Positions 7,861-16,209 of a stretch of DNA of 64,000 nt are shown here, piece by piece. The translations under genes and the position numbers were made by a program. Below the pieces are notes generated by a model that was not told where the DNA came from, did no database searches, and worked only from the letters and a program-made list of their open reading frames with translations. Source of the DNA: an uncultured Kordia sp. (GTDB taxonomy: Bacteria; Bacteroidota; Bacteroidia; Flavobacteriales; Flavobacteriaceae); contig NZ_CANLEA010000011.1 of NCBI RefSeq assembly GCF_947489565.1, positions 62,001-126,000 of the forward strand, given 5' to 3'. Each line of letters starts with the position of its first letter. The stretch's first letter is position 1.

Positions 7861-8793
7861 TTAAATTTCATCACTTGATTTTGGAACCACAAACTGCAAA
7901 ACTTCAGGTAAAATCTCTGCACTAAATCCGCCAGTTCCAATCAGTTCACCATCTGCTTGAATGTATACAGTTTCCTGAGAAGTTTCAATCGTTATTGAAT
8001 CAGTTTTAAAAGTTTCTACTTCTGTATGATTGACAATTTTTCCACTAAACAAACCAGCTACATTTCTAATTAAAGTCCACAAAGTAAAATGTTTAGCTAC
8101 CGAAATATCAAACAATCCATCTGTAGCATCAACATCTTTGGTCAGCTGCATGCCACCACCAGAATATTGACAAATACCAACAATAGTTAACAAGGATTTA
8201 CTCGTTATTTTTTTCTGTTCACTTTGTATAAAAAATTCAGAAGATCTATAGCGCATCAATCCCAAAACGGTAGAGACTAAAAAAGAAATAGCGCCTAAAA
8301 ATTTTAAACGTTCATTGCGTTTTACTACATATCCATCAAAGCCCAATCCTGCCACATTATTAAAAAACACGGTTTTCTGTTCATGTAGCAATGATAACTT
8401 TCCAATATCTTGAAAAACAGTATGTTCTTCTTTAATAATTTGGACCGCTTTTGTAATATTCTTTGGAATTTTATACGTTTTTACCCAATCATTTCCGGTT
8501 CCTAAAGGAATTACGGCTAATTTTATTTCAGATAATAAAACGATTTTTTGTTGCATCAAACCATTTACAATATGATGCAACGTACCATCGCCACCAACAC
8601 TTACAAACTTTCGATAGCCATTTTCCAATGCTTGTATCACCAGCTCATATTCATGTTGAGGTTTTGTTGTAAATTCAAATTCAAAAGGAATATTTTCAAT
8701 ATCAAAAACTGTAGTAATCTGTTTCCATTTTCGTTTTTTTGAAAAACTTCCCGAAGCCGGATTTACTATCAAAAACCATTTATCTTTACGCAT
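7861..8793 (-). CDS. Diacylglycerol/lipid kinase family protein
   Basis: ATP-dependent lipid kinase of the DAGK catalytic family (YegS/BmrU type), phosphorylating diacylglycerol or a related lipid at the inner membrane face. The start at 8793 (MRKDKWFLIVNPASG) gives 310 residues, the family length; the frame continues to 8853 but the extra 20 residues are not family-like. Motifs: NPASG near residue 10, VGGDGTLHHIVNG (the GGDGT nucleotide-binding motif) near residue 65, PLGTGNDW near residue 97 and GLGFDGYVV near residue 145. It stands alone and is divergent from rnr across a 320-nt gap in which no gene was seen. The exact lipid substrate cannot be read from sequence. Confidence 0.88.
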   Translation of the reverse strand: MRKDKWFLIVNPASGSFSKKRKWKQITTVFDIENIPFEFEFTTKPQHEYELVIQALENGYRKFVSVGGDGTLHHIVNGLMQQKIVLLSEIKLAVIPLGTGNDWVKTYKIPKNITKAVQIIKEEHTVFQDIGKLSLLHEQKTVFFNNVAGLGFDGYVVKRNERLKFLGAISFLVSTVLGLMRYRSSEFFIQSEQKKITSKSLLTIVGICQYSGGGMQLTKDVDATDGLFDISVAKHFTLWTLIRNVAGLFSGKIVNHTEVETFKTDSITIETSQETVYIQADGELIGTGGFSAEILPEVLQFVVPKSSDEI

Positions 8794-9110
8794 ACATAAC
8801 ACGAATTTAATCTGTTGCAAAATACAAATTGTAAAATATTTATATATTTGCATCAGAATTATTACTGCTTCTCTCCTATTTATTATGTTTCAAATGAAAC
8901 TGTTAATTTCCCAGAAACATAATTTTCCTGACATAATTAATTTGTACTTTTCAGAAAGTTTAATAGCGCGAACTTTAAAAAGTATGTAAATCTCGATGAT
9001 CGAGTAAAAAGAACAAAAAAGTAGTTTCGGTATGCTTTTTTCAGTGATTAAATAAAATAATAATAATGAGCCGAAAATATACGTAAATACGTATAAAACA
9101 GAATGATATA

Positions 9111-11306
9111 ATGACAAGAAAGAAAAAAAAGAAATCGCACAAGATTCCAAATCTAACAGATGCGATTTTACAGATATTTAAAAAATCTTCCAATAAAGTT
9201 TATAACTACAAACAAATAGCTTCCAAACTTAATATTACAGATACCAGCGGAAGAAATCAAATTATAAAAACACTCAAAAAACTCAAAGCAAAACAGAAAA
9301 TTGAGGAAGTAGATCGTGGAAAATATCGTGTAGTTGGAAGTACAGAATACTACACAGGAATTGTAGATATGACTTCACGTGGACAAGGATTTGTGATTTG
9401 TGATGATTTTGAAGAAGATATTTTTGTACCAAGTCACAAACTCAACAGAGCTTTGGATGGTGATGAAGTAGAAGTATATGTGTACAAACGTAGAAGAAAC
9501 AATCGTCCTGAAGGAGAAATTACCAACATTGTAAAACGTAAAAAAACAGAGTTTGTTGGTGTATTACAAATGCAGAAAAACTTTGCTTTTGTGGTTGTTT
9601 CCAATCAAAAAATGTATACAGATATATTTGTTCCAAAAAGTAAAATAAACAAAGCGGAAGATGGTGATAAAGTATTGGTTGAAATAGAAGATTGGCCAGC
9701 GAGAGCTGATTCTCCTTTCGGAATTGTAACACAAGTACTTGGAAAACCAGGCGAACACGATACTGAAATTCATTCAATTTTAGCAGAATATGGATTGCCG
9801 TATGAATTTCCTGCACACGTAGAACGATCTGCAAACAAATTAGATACATCTATTCAAGAAACAGAGATCAAAAAACGTAGAGACATGCGTGATGTATTAA
9901 CGTTTACCATTGATCCAAAAACTGCGAAAGATTTTGATGATGCATTATCCTTTCAAACACTAGAAAATGGTAACTACGAAATTGGAATTCACATTGCAGA
10001 TGTTTCTCATTATGTAAAACCAGGAACAGCACTTGATGATGAAGCATATCAACGTGCAACTTCTGTATATTTAGTAGATCGTGTAGTACCGATGTTGCCA
10101 GAAATACTGTCAAATGGAGCATGTTCATTGCGACCAAATGAAGAAAAATATACTTTCTCAGCTGTCTTTGAAATCAATGAAAAAGCAGAAGTATTACATC
10201 AATGGTTTGGACGTACAGTAACCTATTCTGATAAACGATTTGCTTATGAAGAAGCACAAGTTATCATTGAAACAAAAGGCAATGAAATTCCTGCAGATAT
10301 TTCACTCAGTGGAGAAGCATATACAGTAGATGATTCCATTGTAGAAGCAACGTTAAAACTAGATGAATTGGCAAAAATCATGCGTGGAAAACGTATGAAT
10401 CAAGGTGCCATTTCATTTGACAAAGTAGAAGTACGTTTCCACTTAGATGAAGATAACAATCCGGAAGGTGTATATTTTAAAACACAAAAAGATGCTAATA
10501 AATTAATTGAAGAATTCATGTTATTAGCCAACAGACGTGTAGCTGCTTTTATTGGAAAACAAGAACCAGAAAAAACATTTGTATATCGTATTCACGATGA
10601 ACCTGATGTAGAAAAACTAGCCAATTTACATACAATAATCTCTCGATTTGGTTATTCTTTGAATCTAAAATCGAGAAAAAGCACCACAAGTTCTTTGAAC
10701 AAATTATTGGAAGATGTCAAAGGAAAAGGTGAACAAAACATGGTAGATACGCTAGCAATTCGAAGCATGAGCAAAGCAAAATATACAACGAATAATATTG
10801 GTCATTATGGTTTAGCATTTGATTACTATTCGCACTTTACTTCGCCAATTCGTCGTTATCCAGATGTTATGGTACATCGTTTATTGCAATACTATTTAGA
10901 TGGTGGAAAATCGGCAAATGCGGAAGAATATGAAGAAAAATGTGAACATTCTTCCAATATGGAAGCTTTGGCTGCTAGTGCAGAACGTGATTCTATCAAG
11001 TATATGCAAATCAAATTCATGCAAGATCACAAAGACGAAGAATTCTTAGGAGTAATTTCGGGTGTGACGGAATGGGGAATTTATGTGGAAATCATTTCCA
11101 ACAAATGTGAAGGTATGGTTCGTATTCGTGAAATCAAAGATGATTACTACACCTTTGATGAAAAGCAATATGCCTTGGTTGGAGAAGTGACCAAAAACAT
11201 GTATCAATTGGGTGATGAAGTTGTGGTAAAAGTTAAAAATACTGACTTAGTAAAACGTCACTTAGACTTCGATCTTATTGGAAAACGTGTTGAGGTTGAA
11301 GCATAA
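9111..11306 (+). CDS. rnr: Ribonuclease R
   Basis: 3'-5' exoribonuclease of the RNase II/RNB family that degrades structured RNA. It has 731 residues with the standard order: a lysine-rich N-terminus and winged-helix domain (1-75), cold-shock domains (about 80-225), the RNB catalytic core (about 245-590) and a C-terminal S1 domain (about 640-725, FLGVISGVTEWGIYVEI). The catalytic aspartate cluster is visible in TIDPKTAKDFDDALSF, and HFTSPIRRYPDVMVHRLL is the conserved RNB C-terminal motif. The basic tail typical of E. coli RNase R is absent; basic residues sit at the N-terminus instead. A terminator follows. Confidence 0.95.
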   Translation: MTRKKKKKSHKIPNLTDAILQIFKKSSNKVYNYKQIASKLNITDTSGRNQIIKTLKKLKAKQKIEEVDRGKYRVVGSTEYYTGIVDMTSRGQGFVICDDFEEDIFVPSHKLNRALDGDEVEVYVYKRRRNNRPEGEITNIVKRKKTEFVGVLQMQKNFAFVVVSNQKMYTDIFVPKSKINKAEDGDKVLVEIEDWPARADSPFGIVTQVLGKPGEHDTEIHSILAEYGLPYEFPAHVERSANKLDTSIQETEIKKRRDMRDVLTFTIDPKTAKDFDDALSFQTLENGNYEIGIHIADVSHYVKPGTALDDEAYQRATSVYLVDRVVPMLPEILSNGACSLRPNEEKYTFSAVFEINEKAEVLHQWFGRTVTYSDKRFAYEEAQVIIETKGNEIPADISLSGEAYTVDDSIVEATLKLDELAKIMRGKRMNQGAISFDKVEVRFHLDEDNNPEGVYFKTQKDANKLIEEFMLLANRRVAAFIGKQEPEKTFVYRIHDEPDVEKLANLHTIISRFGYSLNLKSRKSTTSSLNKLLEDVKGKGEQNMVDTLAIRSMSKAKYTTNNIGHYGLAFDYYSHFTSPIRRYPDVMVHRLLQYYLDGGKSANAEEYEEKCEHSSNMEALAASAERDSIKYMQIKFMQDHKDEEFLGVISGVTEWGIYVEIISNKCEGMVRIREIKDDYYTFDEKQYALVGEVTKNMYQLGDEVVVKVKNTDLVKRHLDFDLIGKRVEVEA

Positions 11307-11333
11307 TTTTTAATAATAATATTTTTATAATAA

Positions 11334-11369
11334 CAAAGTTCCCTGAGATTCTCGAAGGGAACTTTTTTT
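11334..11369 (+). terminator. Rho-independent terminator of rnr
   Basis: AAAGTTCCCT...AGGGAACTTTTTTT: a 10-bp stem with a T tract, 28 nt after the rnr stop. Confidence 0.85.
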
Positions 11370-11439
11370 GCTTTGTAACATTTTCAAAAAACAAATACTA
11401 ACTTTAAACAATTAAAAAATCTAAAAACAAAATCCAGTT

Positions 11440-11754
11440 ATGATATTTACAACTACAGACACATTTCAAAACAGAGAAATTTCAGAATACTTAGGCTTAG
11501 TTTCAGGAATGACGTATAGCGTAAACTATAGTTATAAAGGCATGTCTTTCAAAGATATGTTCAACATGAAAAAATACTATTCCCAAATAGAAATAGCTAT
11601 CGAAGAAGTGAAAGAAAAAACATTTCAAAAACTAAGTGACAATGCTGTAAAACTCAATGCAGATGGTGTTGTAGGAATCGATGTAGACATGGAAATTAGT
11701 GCTGGAGGCGCAGTAATGGTAAGCATTACAGGAACTGCGGTAAAACTGAAATAA
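11440..11754 (+). CDS. YbjQ-family (UPF0145) protein
   Basis: A protein of 104 residues matching the YbjQ/UPF0145 family: N-terminal TTDTFQNREISEYLGLVSG, a central helix (IEIAIEEVKEKTFQKLSDNAV) and the C-terminal LNADGVVGIDVDMEIS...GTAVKLK strands. Members form pentameric rings, and some are annotated as heavy-metal-binding; the role is not established. Soluble and cytoplasmic, no signal peptide. It stands alone between the rnr terminator and the promoter of the GH19 lipoprotein. Confidence 0.8.
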   Translation: MIFTTTDTFQNREISEYLGLVSGMTYSVNYSYKGMSFKDMFNMKKYYSQIEIAIEEVKEKTFQKLSDNAVKLNADGVVGIDVDMEISAGGAVMVSITGTAVKLK

Positions 11755-11763
11755 AAAAAAATC

Positions 11764-11794
11764 TTGACATTACGGCTTACCGTAAGTATATTTG
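11764..11794 (+). promoter_or_regulatory. Bacteroidota sigma-A promoter with embedded palindromic operator
   Basis: TTGACA (11764-11769), 20 nt after its TTG, then TATATTTG (11787-11794): an excellent match to the Bacteroidota promoter TTG-N19..21-TAnnTTTG. The spacer holds a perfect palindrome TTACGG-ctta-CCGTAA (11770-11785) exactly where a repressor would block RNA polymerase. It drives the GH19 lipoprotein operon that starts at 11837. Confidence 0.65.
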
Positions 11795-11836
11795 TAGGAA
11801 TATTTCTAAAATTGTGATTGTAAAATTAATACATTC

Positions 11837-13501
11837 ATGAGAAATATTCTAAAGTTGTGTTGTTTGCTGTTACTTTTCTCTTGTGATACAGATGATTTCA
11901 GAGACAATGATCAACAAGAAAATAAACTAACAATTCCACAACCAAAAGTTCAGTACAAACGGGGAAATCAGGTTTCACAAAAAGCCGTAAACTTTATCAA
12001 GATGAAAACAAACAATGCTTTTACTATTATGCAACGTAAAGGTACTGTTATGTTTTCTCAAAATTCCTTTCTTAATAAATCTACAGAACTTGGTATTATT
12101 GATACCAGTAAAGAAATTGTAGTTCATAATGAAACTACTACCAAGCATACCTTCAAAGTTATTTCACCTTATCAAGATTCAACTACTGTCATCAATGTAA
12201 TCATTGTTGAAAAAGGAGATACAACTTATGAGTACTTTTTAAAATACACGTTCAATGGTGAAATTCCATATAATGAAGACAAAACTGCTGTAGACTTCTC
12301 ACAATTTAGTGGAACAATTGAAACATTTGATAATAACGGGGAAATCATAGGTAGCATAAGTGTAGAAAATAGTACTATAATTGACAATACAGGCAATTTA
12401 ACGCCTTGTCCAACAAATGATGAACCAGAACCATCAGATGATACCAATACTTCAAATACAGGCGGTTCTGATGCAAATACAGACAATTCAAGTGGTACAA
12501 ACGAAGATGAACAACAACAGTATGGAGATACTTATTATGATAATACGAGTGTTGGAAGCGGAGGCGAACTGGTAGATACCAATGATGATTGTGGTGTAAG
12601 CTGGGCTTTTACCGATTGTGGTTGTGGTCCGCAATTTGCAAATGGACATCGCCCAAGCGGAAATGCTTGCTGTAGAGGAAGTATGATGGTTATGGTAGAT
12701 TGCAATGGTGTAGTACAACGAAACAATACCTACGATACACCATTTACCAAACGAGATACTTTAGATCCTTGCGACGATGGTGATGTTGGTGTTATTTTAG
12801 ATGTTGATGATGATTGTGACACTTCTAAAGATGATTTACAAAAAATATTTCCAAATATGTCAGATGATGATGCTACACTTTTGGCGAAACTTATCAATGA
12901 AAAAGGTACTGATTTTGGAATAGATACACAGGAAAAACTCTGGCACTTTTTATCTCAAGCTGGTCATGAAACAGGTGGATTTACTACTTTGAATGTTACT
13001 GAAAATTTGAATTATACAACTGCATCAAGAATTCCAAAAAGTTATTCAAGTATGTTTACTATGGATACAATTGCAAATCCAACTAAAAAATATGCTCCAG
13101 ATTATACTGGAGATGCAGAAAAACTTGCTAATGTAGCATATTGTTGTAAATATAGTAACGGAGATGAAAATAGTGGAGATGGTTGGAAATATAGGGGAAG
13201 AGGAATAATGCAATTAACTTGGAAAAGTAATTATACAGAATTTAAAACTTGGTATAATAATAAATATGATCCTGATATTGATTTTGTCACAACTCCTGAA
13301 CACATAGCAACTAATGATACACTAGCAATATTGAGTGGAATGTGGTTTTTTAAAGATAAAGTGCTAGATAAAATAGATATTGATAGCACTACAACAGTAT
13401 CAAAGATTACCAGAAAAATAAATGGAAAAAGAAAGAAAGGATTAAAAGATAGAAAGAAACGATTTAAAAAAGCAAAAGATTCAATAACTTGTATAGAATA
13501 A
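11837..13501 (+). CDS. Surface-type lipoprotein with GH19 hydrolase domain
   Basis: A protein of 554 residues. The lipobox (LLLFSC) is followed by acidic DTDDFRD, similar to the lipoprotein export signal that sends flavobacterial lipoproteins to the cell surface. Residues 30-190 are a beta-rich, Thr/Asn-rich region ending in a low-complexity D/N/S/T linker; residues 240-290 are Cys-rich (DCGCGP, CC). The C-terminal domain from about residue 330 is GH19 chitinase/endolysin-like: QAGHETGGF with catalytic-type E378, and YRGRGIMQLT at 452-461. GH19 enzymes hydrolyse chitin or peptidoglycan. The tail is strongly basic (GKRKKGLKDRKKRFKKAK). Two small exported paralogs follow within 5 nt to 0.4 kb. 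Possible roles are nutrient chitinase, or a contact-dependent wall-degrading toxin with adjacent protective genes. Confidence 0.8.
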   Translation: MRNILKLCCLLLLFSCDTDDFRDNDQQENKLTIPQPKVQYKRGNQVSQKAVNFIKMKTNNAFTIMQRKGTVMFSQNSFLNKSTELGIIDTSKEIVVHNETTTKHTFKVISPYQDSTTVINVIIVEKGDTTYEYFLKYTFNGEIPYNEDKTAVDFSQFSGTIETFDNNGEIIGSISVENSTIIDNTGNLTPCPTNDEPEPSDDTNTSNTGGSDANTDNSSGTNEDEQQQYGDTYYDNTSVGSGGELVDTNDDCGVSWAFTDCGCGPQFANGHRPSGNACCRGSMMVMVDCNGVVQRNNTYDTPFTKRDTLDPCDDGDVGVILDVDDDCDTSKDDLQKIFPNMSDDDATLLAKLINEKGTDFGIDTQEKLWHFLSQAGHETGGFTTLNVTENLNYTTASRIPKSYSSMFTMDTIANPTKKYAPDYTGDAEKLANVAYCCKYSNGDENSGDGWKYRGRGIMQLTWKSNYTEFKTWYNNKYDPDIDFVTTPEHIATNDTLAILSGMWFFKDKVLDKIDIDSTTTVSKITRKINGKRKKGLKDRKKRFKKAKDSITCIE

Positions 13502-13505
13502 TATT

Positions 13506-13904
13506 ATGAAAATATTTAAAACAAATAAAATATTATTTAGTGTTGCTATGATAATAGGAATGCTGATTATATTATCATTTAATAATAATACTTCTTCTAA
13601 TACTGATATTATTGGAACTTGGATATCAAATGAAGATAACTTATGGAAAATAGAATTTCTAGAAAATAATATTAGAAAAGATTATTATGAAGGAGATTTG
13701 ACAGATACGTACACATATTCTTTAACAAACACCTGTGATACGAATACTTCATTTTCAAATGGTCTATTTTTAAAAACAACTGATACAGAAGCTGATGTAA
13801 CTTGTGATATATTTAATGGAATTCATATTGATACAAATGGAACTATTACTTTATCTATTACTTCTGAAAGAGGAAACCTGAATTTATTTACAAAAAGTCA
13901 ATGA
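13506..13904 (+). CDS. Small exported protein, paralog 1 (GTW-type beta domain)
   Basis: A protein of 132 residues with an N-terminal hydrophobic signal or anchor (residues 9-25) and a compact domain beginning TDIIGTWISNEDNLWKIEF, reminiscent of lipocalin-like GTW domains. It starts 5 nt after the GH19 lipoprotein, so it is co-transcribed. It is clearly related to the next gene (shared IIGTW, YxL/SxxNxC, then a C-terminal strand pair). The periplasmic or membrane location and operon position would fit an immunity protein against the hydrolase, but nothing in the sequence proves that. No named family recognised. Confidence 0.65.
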   Translation: MKIFKTNKILFSVAMIIGMLIILSFNNNTSSNTDIIGTWISNEDNLWKIEFLENNIRKDYYEGDLTDTYTYSLTNTCDTNTSFSNGLFLKTTDTEADVTCDIFNGIHIDTNGTITLSITSERGNLNLFTKSQ

Positions 13905-13939
13905 TAAACTAAATTCATAACTTGTATAGAATAGTAATT

Positions 13940-14323
13940 ATGAAATATATCAAATTAATATTACTTTTTAGTTTAATACTAACAATAGAATGCAAAGCAC
14001 AGCAAGCACAAGTCAATATTGATACAGAAATCATAGGAACTTGGGTTTCAGAAGATGATCCTAAAATTAAATTAGTTTTTAATTCTGATGGACAATGTTT
14101 AGAATATTATGATTCTGTATTATCAGATACTTTTAGTTATAGTATTTCTAATCAATGTGAAGAAGAATTAGATGTAAATACTTGGTTTTTAAAAATGATA
14201 GATAGTGAAGATTTAGATGAGTATTGTTATGAATTGTACGGTGCTAATTATGATAATAACAATACATTATCGATGAGATTTATGGGGAATGGTAAAATAT
14301 ATGTTTACAATAAAGTCAATTAG
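13940..14323 (+). CDS. Small exported protein, paralog 2
   Basis: A protein of 127 residues from ATG 13940; an in-frame TTG at 13922 lies inside a duplicated piece of the GH19 gene end and is not a likely start. It has a signal peptide with a possible lipobox (LILTIEC, Cys at about 16) followed by TEIIGTWVSEDDPKIKLVF and a layout parallel to the preceding paralog, with an acidic loop (DSEDLDEYCYEL). The 15 nt AACTTGTATAGAATA before it (13919-13933) are identical to the last bases of the GH19 gene (13486-13500), which is evidence that this gene arose by tandem duplication. Role unknown; a second protective protein is one possibility. Confidence 0.65.
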   Translation: MKYIKLILLFSLILTIECKAQQAQVNIDTEIIGTWVSEDDPKIKLVFNSDGQCLEYYDSVLSDTFSYSISNQCEEELDVNTWFLKMIDSEDLDEYCYELYGANYDNNNTLSMRFMGNGKIYVYNKVN

Positions 14324-14331
14324 CTTTTAGA

Positions 14332-14418
14332 ATGAAACTCTTTAAACTCATCAATAGTAATATTCTATCTATCACAACTGAACAAGGAAAACTAGAACTT
14401 TATACCAAAATCAATTAA
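14332..14418 (+). pseudogene. Remnant of a third paralog (C-terminal 28 codons)
   Basis: Translates as MKLFKLINSN followed by ILSITTEQGKLELYTKIN and a stop. The last 18 residues align with the C-terminus of paralog 1 (ITLSITSERGNLNLFTKSQ). Everything upstream of that strand pair is missing, so this is a truncated third copy starting 8 nt after paralog 2. Too short to be functional on its own. Confidence 0.6.
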
Positions 14419-14431
14419 AACAACATAAAAA

Positions 14432-14456
14432 AGCACGATTCCTAAAAAATCGTGCT
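14432..14456. terminator. Bidirectional terminator
   Basis: AGCACGATT...AATCGTGCT perfect 9-bp stem between the GH19 operon and the convergent RiPP precursor. A-rich on the left and moderately T-rich on the right, so it can end both units. Confidence 0.75.
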
Positions 14457-14479
14457 TCTGTATTTTAATAATAGAAATA

Positions 14480-14674
14480 CTAGTGTTCTGTTTCATCACA
14501 CAAACAAGCAACTTCGCATGCTAATGGTCCAAAACTTGTAGAAGGTCCTGCTCCACAAAATAATCCTGGAATAAAAGATAGAAATCCTCCTGTTCCACCA
14601 GTAACTTCTTCTGGGTTTAATTGAGAAATCTTTTGCTTGTTAAATTCTAACGATTTTAAATTCTTTTTTTTCAT
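14480..14674 (-). CDS. Class I lanthipeptide-like RiPP precursor (orphan)
   Basis: A precursor of 64 residues. The leader MKKKNLKSLEFNKQKISQLN has the lysine-rich start and FNK..IS.LN pattern of Bacteroidota class I lanthipeptide precursors. A VTGGTGG segment provides double-glycine cleavage options. The core (about 34 residues) has four Cys (FCGAG, LACEVACLC) and several Ser/Thr (LSF, PSTSF) that could be dehydrated and cyclised, and ends DETEH. No LanB, LanC, radical SAM, protease or ABC exporter gene is in the window, so modification would have to come from elsewhere or the gene is an orphan. Its upstream region contains TTACCGTAA on the gene's strand, like the GH19 operator half. Confidence 0.7.
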   Translation of the reverse strand: MKKKNLKSLEFNKQKISQLNPEEVTGGTGGFLSFIPGLFCGAGPSTSFGPLACEVACLCDETEH

Positions 14675-14835
14675 GATAAAAATTTTTAAGTTTTCAAGCT
14701 CAATGTACTAAAGATATATATACATTAATTACGGTAAAACCATAATTCACAAAGAATTACAAAAAAAATAAATAAAAACTGTAACAAAACGTTTTCTATA
14801 TACTCTTTTACATACAAACAATAAAACCAAACGTT

Positions 14836-15507
14836 ATGAAACATATCTTCACATTCATTTTTTGCTTAGTTGCTGCTACAGTTACTGCGCAAACACCAAT
14901 TGAAAAACAAGTAGGTGATTTTGAAGAAGTCAAAGTTTTTGATTTAATAGAAATCAACTTAATCAAATCAGACGAAAATAAGGTCGTTATTACGGGAGCC
15001 GATACTGATGATGTAGAAATCATTAATAAGCGCGGAAAACTAAAAATACGCATGAAATTCGATCGAATTTTTGATGGTTCACAAACTTTTGTAGAAGTAT
15101 ATTATAAAAGTGTTGATATTATTGATGCCAATGAAGGTGCAATAATTGTGGCCAATGAAACCATGACACAACCGTATTTAAAACTAAAAACGCAAGAAGG
15201 CGGACGAATTATTGCCAACTTAGAAGTAGATAATTTAGATTCAAGAGCAGTTTCTGGTGGTATTATTGAAACCTCAGGAAAAGTAAAGCATCAAGAAGTA
15301 GTTTTAAATACTGGAGGAATTTACGAAGGAAAAAAACTTATGACAGAACAAACAAAAGTCAAAGTAAGTGCTGGTGGAGAAGCGTATATTTCTGCTTCTG
15401 TATTGGCAGATGCTAGAGTACGTGCTGGCGGATATATTGAAATTCATGGCGATCCAGAAACGATCAAAAAAAATAAAGTCTTCGGAGGAAAAATAAATGT
15501 AAAATAG
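14836..15507 (+). CDS. Secreted GIN-domain (DUF2807) protein
   Basis: A protein of 223 residues: signal peptide (MKHIFTFIFCLVAATVTAQ) followed by a right-handed beta-helix-type head-GIN/DUF2807 domain. The repeating short strands with GG turns (GGRIIAN, SGGIIETSG, TGGIYEG, AGGEAYISA, AGGYIEIHG) are typical. Members are exported cell-envelope proteins of Bacteroidota with no assigned reaction. It stands alone, with a terminator 30 nt downstream. Location is the periplasm or outer membrane periphery. Confidence 0.85.
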   Translation: MKHIFTFIFCLVAATVTAQTPIEKQVGDFEEVKVFDLIEINLIKSDENKVVITGADTDDVEIINKRGKLKIRMKFDRIFDGSQTFVEVYYKSVDIIDANEGAIIVANETMTQPYLKLKTQEGGRIIANLEVDNLDSRAVSGGIIETSGKVKHQEVVLNTGGIYEGKKLMTEQTKVKVSAGGEAYISASVLADARVRAGGYIEIHGDPETIKKNKVFGGKINVK

Positions 15508-15538
15508 ATTCCTATTTTACAATTCATCAATCAATCTT

Positions 15539-15572
15539 AAAACGTCTAAACTGCCATTTAGACGTTTTTTTA
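15539..15572 (+). terminator. Rho-independent terminator
   Basis: AAAACGTCTAAA-ctgcca-TTTAGACGTTTTTTT, a perfect long stem with a T tract after the GIN-domain gene. Confidence 0.9.
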
Positions 15573-15621
15573 TTGTGTAAAAAAGAAAGTAACTTGCACT
15601 AGTAAATTAAAAACCGATATA

Positions 15622-16182
15622 ATGAAAAAATTGTACACATTTTTAGTACTTACCATGCTACTAAACATTCAATTTATAACAGCTCAAGAAAGTATAACTC
15701 CGCCAACTGAAGGAAAATCGGTTGTGTATATTATCAGAACTACGCAAGCAGGATCATTAATCAATTTTAAATACTTTGATGGCGAAAAATACCTTGGAAA
15801 ATTTAATGGAAGACACTATTTCAGATACGAATGTAATCCCGGAAAACATACATTCTGGGCAAAATCTGAAAATATTGATTTCATAGAAGCTGACCTTAAA
15901 GCAAATTCAGTCTATTTTATAGAAGCCAAAGCAAGAATGGGAATGATAAAAGCTTCCGTAAAACTATTTCCAGTCGATTTCACGGATAAGCGACAAATGA
16001 AGAAAATAAACAAGATATTTAAGAAAAAAGATATCCTTGTTAGAGACACAGAAAAAATAGCAGAAGAAGCCGTTAAACTTGAAGAAAGAATTCAGAAATG
16101 GTATAAAAAAATAGCGAAAAAGAAAGAAAAAGGTAGGAAAGTAAAAAAAATTACACCAGAAATGGAATATAAGAAGCTCTAA
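15622..16182 (+). CDS. Secreted DUF2846-domain protein
   Basis: A protein of 186 residues: signal peptide to about residue 21 (ITAQ), then a DUF2846-like beta domain (GKSVVYIIRTTQAGSLINFKYFDG, HYFRYECNPGKHTFWAKSEN, ANSVYFIEAKA). The last 60 residues are a highly basic helical tail (KKINKIFKKKD, EERIQKWYKKIAKKKEKGRK). DUF2846 proteins are exported and of unknown role, often lipoproteins; this one has no lipobox Cys. The next gene follows after 27 nt and may share the transcript. Confidence 0.75.
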   Translation: MKKLYTFLVLTMLLNIQFITAQESITPPTEGKSVVYIIRTTQAGSLINFKYFDGEKYLGKFNGRHYFRYECNPGKHTFWAKSENIDFIEADLKANSVYFIEAKARMGMIKASVKLFPVDFTDKRQMKKINKIFKKKDILVRDTEKIAEEAVKLEERIQKWYKKIAKKKEKGRKVKKITPEMEYKKL

Positions 16183-16209
16183 TTACATCACTTTTACTAC
16201 TTTTGTTTT

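Noticed and set aside
7758-7940. Open frame of 60 codons on the - strand at the 3' end of the lipid kinase
   Set aside because: Overlaps the real gene out of frame; no support.
8890-9150. Open frame of 86 codons on the - strand between the lipid kinase and rnr
   Set aside because: It overlaps the rnr start by 40 nt on the other strand, has no family resemblance and sits where the rnr promoter should be; composition looks like translated AT-rich non-coding DNA.
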